A stretch of 41,321 bases of DNA from Streptomyces sp. CB02009 (GCF_001905825.1 NZ_LIVV01000001.1:1619373-1660693); one strand, 5' to 3'. Counted from the first letter of the stretch, positions 7,739 through 16,517 are shown. Notes: generated by a model from the letters alone, not told the origin. Translations and numbers: made by a program.

Positions 7739-8620
7739 GTGAAGCCCCTGACCATCCCCGGATTCAACGAGCACCGGGTCGCCGTCGACGACGGCGTCAC
7801 CCTGCACGCCGCCGTCGGCGGCACCGGCAGCCCCCTCGTACTGCTGCACGGCTTTCCGCAGACCCACCTGATGTGGCGGCACGTCGCCGCCGACCTCGCC
7901 GCCGACCACACCGTCATCTGTCCCGACCTTCGCGGCTACGGCGCCAGTGACAAGCCCGCCGAGAGCGACACGGAGGTGTACTCCAAGCGGACCATGGCCC
8001 GGGACATCGTGCGCCTCGCCGCGGAGCTGGGCCACGACCGTTTCGCCCTGGCCGGCCACGACCGCGGCGCCCTGGTCGCGTTCCGTGCGGCGATGGACCA
8101 CCCGGGGGCGGTGTCCCGCGCGCTGTTCCTCGACGTCCTGCCGACGCTCGACATGTGGGACGCCCTGCGCGGGGTGTCCGGCGCGGTCGGCTTCCACCTC
8201 TACCTGATGGCCCAGCCCGCAGGTCTGCCGGAGCGGATGATCGCGGCTTCCGCCGACGCCTTCTTCGCCTCCTTCCTCGACACGTGGACCCGGACGCCGG
8301 AGGCGATCCCCGCCGGCGTCCGCGCCCAGTACCTCGCCGCGTCCGCCGGGGCGGTGCCGTCCATCGTCGCCGACTACCGTGCCTCTGCCGGTGTGGACGT
8401 GGACCACGACACCCTCGACCGCGAGTCCGGCAACCGGCTGACCATGCCGGTCACCGTCCTCCAGCAGGACTGGGGCGCGGCCCTCGGCTACCACGCGCAG
8501 GGCCTGTGGAGCGCGTGGGCCGACGACCTCCGGCACCGTACGGTCTCCTGCGGGCACTTCATGGCCGAGGAGGACCCCCTGCTGATCGCCCAGGAGATCC
8601 GGGCCCTCGCCGACCGCTGA
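7739..8620 (+). CDS. Alpha/beta hydrolase, fluoroacetate-dehalogenase-like
   Basis: A 293-residue soluble hydrolase close to haloacetate dehalogenases and epoxide hydrolases. Visible: oxyanion motif HGFPQT (37-42), nucleophile elbow GHDRG with Asp108, the FLDVLPT acid region with Asp132, and the catalytic His273 in CGHF. Compared from memory with the Rhodopseudomonas fluoroacetate dehalogenase, the first carboxylate-binding Arg (Arg109) and the cap His (His153) are present, but the second Arg is Leu (GHDRGALV) and the fluoride-binding Trp after that His is Leu (FHLYLMAQ). It therefore probably uses another ester, epoxide or halide substrate. GTG start with AGGAG five bases upstream. Divergent from the SARP gene, so it may be under its control. 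Confidence 0.85.
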   Translation: MKPLTIPGFNEHRVAVDDGVTLHAAVGGTGSPLVLLHGFPQTHLMWRHVAADLAADHTVICPDLRGYGASDKPAESDTEVYSKRTMARDIVRLAAELGHDRFALAGHDRGALVAFRAAMDHPGAVSRALFLDVLPTLDMWDALRGVSGAVGFHLYLMAQPAGLPERMIAASADAFFASFLDTWTRTPEAIPAGVRAQYLAASAGAVPSIVADYRASAGVDVDHDTLDRESGNRLTMPVTVLQQDWGAALGYHAQGLWSAWADDLRHRTVSCGHFMAEEDPLLIAQEIRALADR

Positions 8621-8733
8621 GGCCGCACGCCCGATCGGGGCGCTCACAGTGGGCTCGCGGATTCCGACCAGGAAGCAGGCGGCATTGCCCGGCCCAGCTT
8701 GGCAACTCCCGGCACTGCTTGGCATCGCACGGC

Positions 8734-9447
8734 CTACAGCTGCCACCACCACGACTCGAGGTCTTGGTCGCCGGCGAACTCCACAGGGCTCGCGTAGGGG
8801 GATGATTCCGCGAGGGACAGAGCCTCCGTACGGCGGACGACGGCCCGCAGGTCTTGTACAGCGGTCATCGCGATGAGCTCGTCGATGTCGTACGGGCAGC
8901 CTGCGGGACCGCCGAGGAGGGTCTCGCAGCCGAACGAGTACCACAGGCCGATGAGGTCGCGGTCCTGCTCCTTCTCCGCGGCGACGGCGATGTCGCGGAC
9001 CACGTCGATCAGAGGAACGGGACGGAGCGGGGCCGCGTGGGGGCCGTGGAGTTCACCGGTGGCGACCATGCGCCGCCACAGGTCGGTTCCGGCATCGCAG
9101 TACAGCAACGGCGGTTGCACGTAGCCGTCCTCCAGCCAGGAGTCGTAGCCGTCGAACTCGGGGGAGTCCTCGTCGAACGTGCGCAGCCCGGTGAACTCGG
9201 TCAGCGAGTCGAAGTACGGGGACCGCTCCGAATGGTCGGGGTGCCGGTCCATCGGAAACTGGTAGGTGAATCCGCAGCGCAGCGAAATGTTCATCACCCG
9301 GAACCTGGTGAACGAGCAGTCGTAGCGGCTTTGGAAACCGTAAAGGACGGCGATCTTGTCACGGAGACGAGGGTCCTCGCCCCCGCTGTGCCGGTCCAGG
9401 ACACGCACCGAATCCGCGACCAGGTCCTCAATAACATGATCCGACAT
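8734..9447 (-). CDS. Hypothetical protein (237 aa)
   Basis: A 237-residue soluble acidic protein that I do not recognise. It begins MSDHVIEDLVAD; a Trp/Tyr-rich middle (DSWLEDGYVQPP at about 104-115) is followed by helical segments and a C-terminal tail ending SWWWQL. Aromatic residues are unusually frequent. No signal peptide, membrane segment or catalytic motif is evident. The ATG at 9447 has a purine-rich GGAAGGAAGGA about 10-15 bases upstream and codon bias is strongly coding. It is convergent with the hydrolase gene, and the 113 bases between them show no clear terminator, only imperfectly repeated GGCAYTGC/TTGGCA words. It could be an immunity-type or structural protein; function is not assigned. 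Confidence 0.7.
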   Translation of the reverse strand: MSDHVIEDLVADSVRVLDRHSGGEDPRLRDKIAVLYGFQSRYDCSFTRFRVMNISLRCGFTYQFPMDRHPDHSERSPYFDSLTEFTGLRTFDEDSPEFDGYDSWLEDGYVQPPLLYCDAGTDLWRRMVATGELHGPHAAPLRPVPLIDVVRDIAVAAEKEQDRDLIGLWYSFGCETLLGGPAGCPYDIDELIAMTAVQDLRAVVRRTEALSLAESSPYASPVEFAGDQDLESWWWQL

Positions 9448-9582
9448 TCGTCATGTCCTTCCTTCCCCACATGCGCAGGGGGCTGTTGAATTCAGCCGGG
9501 CGGTAGGGAATGAAGCTATCGCCGTGCCCGTCGTTACTCGCGGTGCGCCGAACGCCCGCCGCTGTCGAGCCCATTGCCCTCT

Positions 9583-10095
9583 CTAGCGCAGTTCTTCCGC
9601 CAGGAGGTCCATCAGCAGTCCGTCGTGCCAGCTGCCGTCGGCGCCGCGTTCGTACTGCCGCATGACGCCCACCGGCCGGAAGCCGACTTTCGTGTAGCAG
9701 CGGATCGCGGGCGCGTTGTCGGCCGCCGGGTCGATCACCAGGCGGTGGAAGCCCAGGTCGTGAACGAGATGGCGGGCGAGGGTGCGTACAGCGTCGGTGC
9801 CGAGCCCGCGCCCGTGCACGGACGGGTCAAGGAAGAGGTCGATGCCCGCGTGCCGATACTCGGGGTCCTCCTCCGCGTACCACTGGATCATGCCGACGAT
9901 CCGGCCCTCGCTGCGTACGGTCAGGCAGCGGGTGTCCGGGTCGGCGAGGTCGTCGGCGATCTCGGACGCCAGGTCGGGCCCGCCGCGCCAGCGTGCGCGC
10001 ACCTCCGGTGTGGCCCGGATGGCGGCCAGCGCGGGCACGTCGTCGGGCCCGGCAGGGGTCAGTTCCAGGGCTTCGCCCCGCAGTACGACGGTCAT
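9583..10095 (-). CDS. GNAT N-acetyltransferase, aminoglycoside 6'-AAC-like
   Basis: A 170-residue acetyl-CoA-dependent acetyltransferase. Typical GNAT pieces are present: EALELTPAGPDDVPAL at the N terminus, the IVGMIQWYAEEDPEYRHAGID strand region in the middle, the pyrophosphate-binding loop VHGRGLGTDAV, and motif B IDPAADNAPAIRCYTKVGF. The WYAEEDPEYR and DPAADNAPAIRCY segments are typical of AAC(6')-like enzymes, so aminoglycosides are possible substrates, but many related proteins do not confer resistance. The chosen ATG at 10095 starts MTVVLRGEALELTP, where the domain begins; the frame is open to 10182 but that extension is Arg/Gly-rich and unlike coding sequence. Single gene, no operon partner seen. 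Confidence 0.85.
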   Translation of the reverse strand: MTVVLRGEALELTPAGPDDVPALAAIRATPEVRARWRGGPDLASEIADDLADPDTRCLTVRSEGRIVGMIQWYAEEDPEYRHAGIDLFLDPSVHGRGLGTDAVRTLARHLVHDLGFHRLVIDPAADNAPAIRCYTKVGFRPVGVMRQYERGADGSWHDGLLMDLLAEELR

Positions 10096-10385
10096 GATCC
10101 GGAAGGGTAGGCCAGAGTCCGGCCGGCGGCCCCGATTTTCCTCACGGAGCGTCTGGCCCCGCGCGAGGCCTGCTGCCCACACCCGATCGCCTGCGCCAGT
10201 CCGGCGACCGCCAGATATGCGGACCGGGTCAGGCCGGGGCGCGACCCGAGTAAGCTGATGCCAATACCCGTTCGTACGCGCGGTGGTAAGTGGAACGGCA
10301 CAGCAGGAACTCCTGCCCGGTGCCGGCGGCAGAGTCTCGGCTGCAGCGGCTCCGCACCCGGCGCGTACCCCGATAAGAAGTCGAT

Positions 10386-10404
10386 GGGACCTTTATGAGG
10401 TCCC
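10386..10404 (+). promoter_or_regulatory. Perfect 7-bp hairpin before a small membrane-protein gene
   Basis: GGGACCT (10386-10392), a 5-base TTATG loop, and AGGTCCC (10398-10404) form a perfect stem ending 27 bases before the ATG at 10432. It could be a leader hairpin or the end of an upstream small RNA; no U-tract follows. Confidence 0.35.
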
Positions 10405-10431
10405 CAGGTCGATTCGGTCGTTGAGCCTCTC

Positions 10432-10608
10432 ATGCGCGTGTTTCTCTTGACACTCACCGTGGCCCTTGTCGTCGGGGCACTTGTCCTCCTGGTATTCGCC
10501 AGCACTACGGCCGCAGCGATCTGCGCGGTCTACATCGCCGTCGTGATCCCGCTCGCCGTGCTGGTGGGCAGGGCCATCAAACGCTCCGACCCCCCGTCCT
10601 CCGACTGA
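10432..10608 (+). CDS. Small membrane protein (58 aa)
   Basis: A 58-residue frame beginning MRVFLLTLTVALVVGALV and ending KRSDPPSSD. It consists of two hydrophobic segments (about residues 4-23 and 27-46) and a short charged tail starting at Arg47, so a membrane hairpin with a cytoplasmic C terminus is likely. Third-position G/C is high. The ribosome site is poor (TTGAGCC before the ATG), which lowers confidence. It stands alone, preceded by the 10386-10404 hairpin. Function unknown. Confidence 0.45.
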   Translation: MRVFLLTLTVALVVGALVLLVFASTTAAAICAVYIAVVIPLAVLVGRAIKRSDPPSSD

Positions 10609-10948
10609 ACAGGGTCTCGTGCGCCGCCGCTCTTCTGCGGTCGTGAACTCGCTGCTGCGGTTGAGAGGACGCAGAAGCAGGCGAGGCGTGGCGAGAGGAA
10701 GGGGTGCTCCCCGGCTGCGGTCGCCCGGCGGGGGACGTCGTACGTCGGTGGGCTCGCCCCGCACACCAGAAGGCGGCCTCCGGACCACCGCCCGCGATGC
10801 CCGCCGAACCCTCGTCCTCGCCAAGCCCTCGATCTTCGAGCGAAAAGGTGTGCATAGGGATCCGAATCGTGGGCAGGCGGGGGTTGAGCAGGTGGGACTG
10901 CTCACCGGGTCCGCGGACTCCCCTGCCGCAGGGCCCGACCGGGTGGAT

Positions 10949-10984
10949 GACCGGCCCGCACTCGTGGTGTTGTGCGGGCCGGTC
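10949..10984. terminator. 12-bp perfect hairpin, probable bidirectional terminator
   Basis: GACCGGCCCGCA (10949-10960) and its exact complement TGCGGGCCGGTC (10973-10984) flank a 12-base loop. It lies between the small membrane-protein gene (+) and the SnoaL-like gene (-), whose 3' ends face each other. No U-tract follows, as is usual in Streptomyces. The whole stretch 10609-11159 otherwise holds no gene I can support; the open frames there are Arg/Ser/Pro-rich shadows. Confidence 0.6.
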
Positions 10985-11159
10985 CCTCGTCCAGAGCGCA
11001 AAGTTCCCGCGCGCTGCCCGGCACTCGAACTGACGTGGTTGCCCTGTTGGCTGCCGCTGAGACCCGCTTCCTTCGCCCTTGTCGGTCATCCGTCAGATGT
11101 GCTGTGTGCGGCTTCCCGTGGTGCGGGACCGTTGATGGCCAGTTGCCTGGGAGCCGCCG

Positions 11160-11633
11160 TCAAGACGGGCCGGGGTCGTCGAGCCGCTCGGTGGGGCCGG
11201 CGAAGGCGAGGAAGAGGGTCCGGGTGGTGAGCAGCCACGTGCCGTCGACCTTGAGGAACGTGTCTTCGTAGTGACCGACCTGGACCGGAGGGCGCGGCGG
11301 TACGAGGCCCCCGCTGTAGCCGTCCACACGGTAGGTGGTGAAGTAGGTGGTGGCGGTGGCGGTGTCCGCAGAGGTCACGGTGACCAGGACGTTGGTGCAT
11401 ATGCGGCGCGAGAGCCGGTCTGTGGGCCGACTGCCGAAGTAGACGCGCAGCGCGTCGCGACCGGTGATGAGGCGGCCGCCGACGGGCCATTGCCAGGTGC
11501 CGTCCCGTGTGAAGAGTTCCGCCACCGAGCCTGGGTCTCCGAAGTCCAGCCGGTGGACGAACTCGATGACCAGCCGCTCGCATGCCCGCTCCGCGATAAG
11601 CTGCTCGATCGGGTCGAGGGTGTGTTCATTCAT
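11160..11633 (-). CDS. SnoaL-like / NTF2-fold protein
   Basis: A 157-residue single-domain protein of the nuclear transport factor 2 / SnoaL-like superfamily. Characteristic pieces: an N-terminal helix with ACERLVIEFVHRLDFGD, AELFTRDGTWQWP, the ITGRDALRVYF segment, and the strand pattern VGHYEDTFLKVDGTWLL near the C terminus. Members are polyketide cyclases, isomerases or binding proteins; the residues here do not tell which. The ATG at 11633 is chosen; a TTG two codons earlier is also open. It lies 255 bases downstream of the broken O-methyltransferase on the same strand, which suggests a remnant of a small secondary-metabolism cluster. Confidence 0.8.
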   Translation of the reverse strand: MNEHTLDPIEQLIAERACERLVIEFVHRLDFGDPGSVAELFTRDGTWQWPVGGRLITGRDALRVYFGSRPTDRLSRRICTNVLVTVTSADTATATTYFTTYRVDGYSGGLVPPRPPVQVGHYEDTFLKVDGTWLLTTRTLFLAFAGPTERLDDPGPS

Positions 11634-11887
11634 GATCAACTCATATCAGGTCGAACCTGCGGTGCGGCAGCCTCACCAGTACTGGGCCACAGCCCGGGTG
11701 TAGAAGGACGGCCTGCGGCACGCACCTGCCCGGGACCACAGGGGCAGCCCTTTCGGTGTGGCCTCTGGGGACCCTGCGGCTTCTGACCGCCACGCTCCAG
11801 GAGTCAGGCCCTGTCCACGGTCGCCGCCCCACCGCCCCCCCCGAACCATGGCTCGACACAGGGTTCTGGGGTGCTCGGCGTGAGGTG

Positions 11888-12972
11888 TCAGCGAGCTATG
11901 GCGTGGATCAGGGAGAACGGCGCGGCGTCTGTGAGTGAAGTGACCGATGTCAGAGTGAGGCCTGCCCGGTGGCAGAGCTTCTCGAAGTCTCCACGGGTGC
12001 GCTCCCTGCCACCGAGGTTGACCAGCATGTTGAGGTCGCTGAGGTAGGTCACTCCTCCGTCGCCGGCGTCAGAGGGGTTGGTTCGAGGGTCTGTCCCCGG
12101 GGCGGGGGTGGCGGTTTCGGGGAGGATAGGTTCGACGATCAGGATGAGACCGCCGGGCGGCAGGACGTCACGGCAGTGGCCGAGGATGGTGACAGCCTGG
12201 TCGTCCGTCCAGTCATGGAGGACGCTCTTCAACAGATAGAGGTCCGAGCCTTCGGGGACGGAGTGGAAGAAGTCGCCGGCGACCAGGGAGCATCGCCGCT
12301 CCAGCCCGTGTCGGGCCACTGTCTCGGGCGTTTCGGCCAGTCCCTGCGCCGTGTCGAAGACGGTGCCGGTCAGGCCGGGGTGTGCGGTGAGAATCGCAGC
12401 CAGAAGGGTTCCCTCGCCACCGCCGACGTCCGTAACGGTGGTGTAGCGGCTGAAGTCGAAGGCGTGCGGCAGCGCGGCGGTGGTTTCGGCTACGGCTCCG
12501 CTCATCGCGGCGTTGAACTGGGCCGACAGTGCGGGGTGCTGGGCGAGGTGGCTGAAGAAATCGGTGCCGAAGGCGGCGTCGAACGCCACGTCGCCGGTAC
12601 GGACACTGTCGTCCAAGTGGTCCCAGGCGCGTGTGATCACCGGCTCGGTGAACATGGCGACGAACGACGCGAGCGAGCCGGGGCTGCCGGGGTCCAGAAG
12701 TGCGCCTGCGGGGTCGCCGAGAACGAATCGGGGGAGTGTTCCCGAAGGAGGCCGAGGCCGGCCAAGGCGCGGAGCAGGCGTGTCATGGGCTGAGGTTCGG
12801 CTCCGGCGTCAGCGGCCACATCGGCGGCCCGGCGTGGCGTGTCGCCGACCAGTTCCATGACCTTCAACCGGATGGCGGCACGGAGGGTCTGCGCGGCCAT
12901 GGTCCCGAAGGTGAGTCGGACGATCAGATTGCGCTCGGCCATGCCTGTTCCTCGGACATCGGGGTTCGTCAT
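11888..12972 (-). pseudogene. O-methyltransferase (acetylserotonin type), frameshifted
   Basis: Two adjacent frames give one SAM-dependent O-methyltransferase of about 361 residues. The N-terminal dimerisation / winged-helix part starts MTNPDVRGTGMAERN at 12972 (GAGGAAGG upstream) and reads LRAAIRLKVMELVGD and MTRLLRALAGLGLL. The C-terminal part has the SAM motif VTDVGGGEGTLL, GDFFHSVPEGSDLYLLKS, VLHDW with the likely catalytic His, and LIVEPILPE. They are joined if one base is restored in the C/G run at about 12706-12713; total length also fits a one-base loss. Either a sequencing error or a recent inactivation. Such enzymes methylate phenolic or polyketide hydroxyls. No complete biosynthetic cluster is nearby. 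Confidence 0.85.
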
Positions 12973-13139
12973 CGGTGCCTTCCTCGTCTTCGTGTAGGTG
13001 GTGTGCGCATGAGTCACAGGCCTGATGTCGCCCAGTCCGCGCGGGTAGCGGTGCGACCGGCCTCATTGGCTGCGGCGTCTCGGGAATGTGAGTGCGGTCG
13101 GGGGAGGGGACGGGAGCGGACGCGGCGGTACCGGCCACG

Positions 13140-13967
13140 TCAGCCGGCGGACGCGGCCGTACCCGCCAGTGCGCCCGGTGTGCATCCGGCCAGGGCCAGC
13201 ACGTCGCGGTGGAGATGGGGCTGGTCGCTGTAGCCGCATGCCAGAGCGACGTTGCTGGGGCTGTGGCCGGCACGGAGTGCTCGGGCGGCGTGGTCGAAGC
13301 GGACCAGCATGGCGGCGCGTTTGGGGGTGAGGCCGATCTGGGCGGTGAAGCGGGACCGCAGGAGCTTGTGGCTACACCCGCAGGACGCGGCGAGGTCAGC
13401 GATCCGTATCCGGCCGCGCCGGGCGACGATGGTCTGCCAGGCGGCGGCTACCTCGGGTGACATCGACGGAGCCCCCACCGCCCGTTTCGCGAGGAAGGAG
13501 TCCGTCAGCGCGAGGCGTTCTGGCCACGTCCCGGCCTCTGCCAACTGCTCGCCAAGTCGTCGCGCCTGCGGCCCCCACACGTCGGTGAGCGCAGTGACAG
13601 CACCGTCCAACTCCCGTGGTGAGACACCCAGCACCGCATAGGCGGCCCGGGGCGACAAGCACACCTCGACGCACTCGACATGCTCGCCACGGACACGGGC
13701 CGGGCCCGGGGACAGTGAGGCCACCAGGCTCCTCATGGGCTGGGTGCCGCTGGCACTTCTCACCGCGACCGGGTCGCCCCCGAGCCCGATCACGACGACC
13801 ACGACCAGTTGGGGGAGCACCCGCAGGTCCAGCCCGCCGGCGCCCCGGTCACGGAACCCGGCCATCCAGACCCCCTCGAGGGACGGACTCCCTGGAAGCC
13901 GGGCGACCTCCCAGCCGCTCTCGGCAACGCGATCGGCGGAGGCGGCCCTCGCTTCATGTCTGCGCAT
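13140..13967 (-). CDS. AraC-family transcriptional regulator
   Basis: A 275-residue regulator with an N-terminal effector-like domain (GVWMAGFRDRG, LDLRVLPQLVVVVVIGLGG, then VECVEVCLSPRAAYAVLGVS) and a C-terminal double helix-turn-helix of AraC type: IRIADLAASCGCSHKLLRSRF for the first HTH and PSNVALACGYSDQPHLHRDV for the second, with the usual GYSDQxHLHR signature. The ATG at 13967 (MRRHEARAAS) is chosen because related regulators begin near this point and GGGGA lies about ten bases upstream; an ATG at 14030 is also in frame. The target is unknown; the divergent methyltransferase gene starting 201 bases away is the obvious candidate. Confidence 0.82.
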   Translation of the reverse strand: MRRHEARAASADRVAESGWEVARLPGSPSLEGVWMAGFRDRGAGGLDLRVLPQLVVVVVIGLGGDPVAVRSASGTQPMRSLVASLSPGPARVRGEHVECVEVCLSPRAAYAVLGVSPRELDGAVTALTDVWGPQARRLGEQLAEAGTWPERLALTDSFLAKRAVGAPSMSPEVAAAWQTIVARRGRIRIADLAASCGCSHKLLRSRFTAQIGLTPKRAAMLVRFDHAARALRAGHSPSNVALACGYSDQPHLHRDVLALAGCTPGALAGTAASAG

Positions 13968-14168
13968 GCGGCTACGGTCCCCGACCCATAGCGGTCCTGT
14001 CTTGTACGAAAGCTCCCGGGGTCGTGCCATCCAGGGCCCCCGGGGACCCGACCCCCTCCGCCCGATGCCCTGCCCGAGGCAGAGCCGGGGCCGGACCGGA
14101 GCGGGCCGAGCTGGAGCCAATGCCCCCATCGTGTTGACTGCCCCGGCGGGGAGTGCTGGAGTCGGCAG

Positions 14169-14909
14169 GTGGACAGCATCCCCGCCAACCGGCGGTTCTG
14201 GAACCGGATCAGCAGCACCTACCAGCACGCACACGACTCGCAGATCGGCGCCACACCTCGGCTGTGGGGCATGTACTCCGTGCCCGACGCGCACCTGCAC
14301 GCCCTCGGCGACGTCACCGGCAAGCGTGTCCTCGAACTCGGCTGTGGCGCCGGCCAGTGGTCCAGGGCGCTCGCTGCCGAGGGCGCCCTCGTGGTCGGAC
14401 TCGACCTGTCAGAAGCTCAACTCGCCGCGGCGGCGAGCGCGATGGGACAGGCTCGCTATCCGCTGGTGCAGGGCGCGGCTGAACAACTCCCGTTCGCAGA
14501 AAGCAGCTTCGACCTGGTGTTCTGCGACTTCGGCGGGCTCAGCTGGGCGCCCCCGCACCTGGCCGTCCCGCAGGCCGCACGTGTTCTGGGTCATGGAGGG
14601 CGCCTGGTGTTCAACGTCGCGAGCCCGTGGTTCGAAGCCTGCTACGACGAGGCCGCCAGCCGTGTGACCACGACGCTGCAGCAGGACTACTTCGGGCTGG
14701 ACTCCATCGCCGAAGGCGACGGCGCGACCAGCTATCAGCTGACCTACGGCGACTGGGTGAGGGTTCTGCGCGGTGCGGGTCTCATCATCGATGACCTGAT
14801 CGAGCCGCGGCCCGAACTCGGAACACTCAATGGCTACAACGCAACCGACCCACCGGACTGGGCGCACCGCTGGCCGGCGGAGCTGCTCTGGGTCGCCCGC
14901 AAGCCGTAA
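14169..14909 (+). CDS. Class I SAM-dependent methyltransferase
   Basis: A 246-residue Rossmann-fold methyltransferase of the UbiE/Methyltransf_11 type. Motif I LELGCGAGQW is at 55-64, the acidic end of strand 2 is VVGLDLSEAQL (75-85), motif II/post region AEQLPFAESSFDLVFCDFG follows, and strand 4-5 reads RVLGHGGRLVFNVASPW. An N-terminal helix with RRFWNRISSTYQ is usual for this group. Substrate unknown; the C-terminal YQLTYGDWVRVLRGAGL segment is typical of small-molecule methyltransferases. GTG start at 14169 with GGAG eleven to fourteen bases upstream. Divergent from the AraC-type regulator. Confidence 0.87.
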   Translation: MDSIPANRRFWNRISSTYQHAHDSQIGATPRLWGMYSVPDAHLHALGDVTGKRVLELGCGAGQWSRALAAEGALVVGLDLSEAQLAAAASAMGQARYPLVQGAAEQLPFAESSFDLVFCDFGGLSWAPPHLAVPQAARVLGHGGRLVFNVASPWFEACYDEAASRVTTTLQQDYFGLDSIAEGDGATSYQLTYGDWVRVLRGAGLIIDDLIEPRPELGTLNGYNATDPPDWAHRWPAELLWVARKP

Positions 14910-15092
14910 GTCCTGAACGGCCCTGCACCCCGGACGAGCGACCAGCTAACGACCAGCTGACGCACGCGAAGTGCCACCGTTGCCGCAGCCATGCTTGACC
15001 GGCTCCTGTACTGGGCCGGCATCGACGGCCCTTCCTACCGGCTCCCGGTCACTAGAACCAGGCCGAGACCTTGCGAAAGGGAGTGAACGCCC

Positions 15093-15620
15093 GTGTCTCG
15101 TGACACCGAACAGACACGGCTCCAGGGAGCCGGCACTGTCAACTGCCCGTTCTGTGAGTGTGAGTTCATTACCAACTCGCGGCAGATCTATTGCTCCCCT
15201 CGCTGAAAGAACCTCGCGCGTCGCACGGCCCCCGCCGGCCCGCAGCTGCAGTCCTGCCCGGCCTGCGGCGGCGAGTTCACCGCCAAGCCTCGCCTCCGGT
15301 AGGTCTACTGTTTCACCGGGCTGTCGCCGCGAGGCGGAGAAGCAGCGTGATCGTCAGCGCGACAAGGAACGCGCCCGCCGGCTCGGTGAGGTGCAGGCGT
15401 CGCCCGCACTGCCTGATCTTCCACCACCACCCAGATCGACACCACGATCAGGACCCCGACCGGCCGTCCCGGAACGCGACCCTCTGGAGCCGACCGCCAC
15501 CCGGACCGTCCGCACTGCCAGCAGCCGGTCACCATCGTGGCCCTGCTGGCCACCCCAGAGGTCGCCCGCCCTGCCATGCCTACCGTCCCCGACGTCATCC
15601 CGCCGCGAAGGACTCCCTGA
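15093..15620 (+). pseudogene. Decayed multi-zinc-finger (CxxC cluster) protein gene
   Basis: A GTG at 15093 with AAGGGAG nine bases upstream opens MSRDTEQTRLQGAG followed by CPFCECEF and IYCSPR, then TGA (15204-15206) where a cysteine codon TGC is expected. The same frame continues KNLARRTAPAGPQLQ, CPACGGEF, then TAG (15300-15302) and VYC. One extra T at 15312/15313 moves the frame to SPGCRREAEKQRDRQRDKERARR. A further shift near 15500 gives PHCQQPVTIVALLATP and VPDVIPPRRTP with a natural stop at 15620. So three CxxC clusters, a basic helix and a long Pro-rich linker can be read across two nonsense and two frame changes. The intact parent would be about 175 residues, probably binding zinc and nucleic acid. 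Function unknown. Confidence 0.75.
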
Positions 15621-15684
15621 ACGACTCGGCCTGAACGTTACTAGTCATCGGGCCCGGCGGCCTTCGGCCGCCAGGCCCTCGCGA

Positions 15685-16251
15685 TCAGGTCACAAGCCGA
15701 AACCGCTGAATGCCAGGTCGCGCCAGCGGCACCTGGCGGCGCACCACCGCGTCACGGGCGGCGGGCCCGATTCTCAGTCCCGAAGTGCGGCGACCGTCGG
15801 GCGCCTCGATCACGGCCGGCCGGGTCACAGTGCGCAACGCAGCCCAGATCAGCCGGGTCTGTTCGGTGAGGGTTTGATGCATTTCCGGTCCGACTTCGGG
15901 TTCGAACCACCGCACTGCGAGTCGCCCGCTCTCGAAGAACTCGCCCCTCTCGTCCGTTCTGAGCCGTGAACGGAGCAGCTGGACAACCGCCGAGGTCAGA
16001 GGCCCGACAGGCGTGCGGACACCCGCAGCCGGAATGATCGCTGGTGGGAGGGAAGCGCCTGCCGGGAAGCTGAGAAACGCCTGCGTGCTTCCGCAGCTCA
16101 GAGCGGACTCGATCGAGTCATGCAGGTGCACTTGGTGCAATCCAGCAGGCCCTGGGTGACTGCAGTGCCATCCAGATGAGGGAAGAACCTCGGCAATTCG
16201 CTGCCTCAGAAGTACCTCATCGGCAGGCGTCAGCCATGTGTCCGTCGTCAT
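15685..16251 (-). CDS. Hypothetical protein (188 aa)
   Basis: A 188-residue protein of unknown function starting MTTDTWLTPADEVLL; the frame is open eight codons further up (to 16275), but the 16251 ATG follows GGGG and a coding-like boundary. No membrane segment, signal peptide or catalytic motif is evident. Middle part: FLSFPAGASLPPAIIPAAG, then RLRTDERGEFFESGRLAVRWFEP, then a C-terminal stretch with RRTSGLRIGPAARDAVVRRQ. Codon bias supports the minus strand over the overlapping plus-strand frames. It lies convergent with the decayed zinc-finger gene. It might belong to a phage or plasmid-derived group, but this is a guess. Confidence 0.55.
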   Translation of the reverse strand: MTTDTWLTPADEVLLRQRIAEVLPSSGWHCSHPGPAGLHQVHLHDSIESALSCGSTQAFLSFPAGASLPPAIIPAAGVRTPVGPLTSAVVQLLRSRLRTDERGEFFESGRLAVRWFEPEVGPEMHQTLTEQTRLIWAALRTVTRPAVIEAPDGRRTSGLRIGPAARDAVVRRQVPLARPGIQRFRLVT

Positions 16252-16496
16252 CGTGCGAGACCCCGCGATTGCCATGGGGCCAGGATGCCAGTGCCCTCTG
16301 CCTACCCTGTAGTCGCTCCTCGCTCCGCACCTTCCTCACACCGTTCAACGGTCAAGGAAGTGGGGTGAGGAGCATCGCTGGCAGTTTCCAAGAATCGCCA
16401 TCAAAGGACCGGGATCAGCTGTGGCCTGTCGTCCCACTGGCCTGGCTTGCTCAGCTTGGCCCGTGGATGGCGGCCGCCTTCCCCGCCAAAGTGGAT

Positions 16497-16517
16497 CGTG
16501 GAGGTCAGACCTCCACG
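16497..16517. terminator. 9-bp perfect hairpin with 3-base loop
   Basis: CGTGGAGGT (16497-16505), CAG, ACCTCCACG (16509-16517). It lies in the gene-free stretch 16252-16653, 137 bases beyond the metallophosphoesterase stop in its direction of reading. A second, imperfect inverted pair (GAGGACCCTGCTCC near 16541 and GGAGCAGGACCCTC near 16612) is in the same stretch, so the region may form an extended RNA structure. No gene is supported here. Confidence 0.5.

Noticed and set aside
10985..11060. CACTCGAACTGACG with a possible reverse-strand T-loop, considered as a tRNA
   Set aside because: No acceptor stem or anticodon arm can be formed around it.
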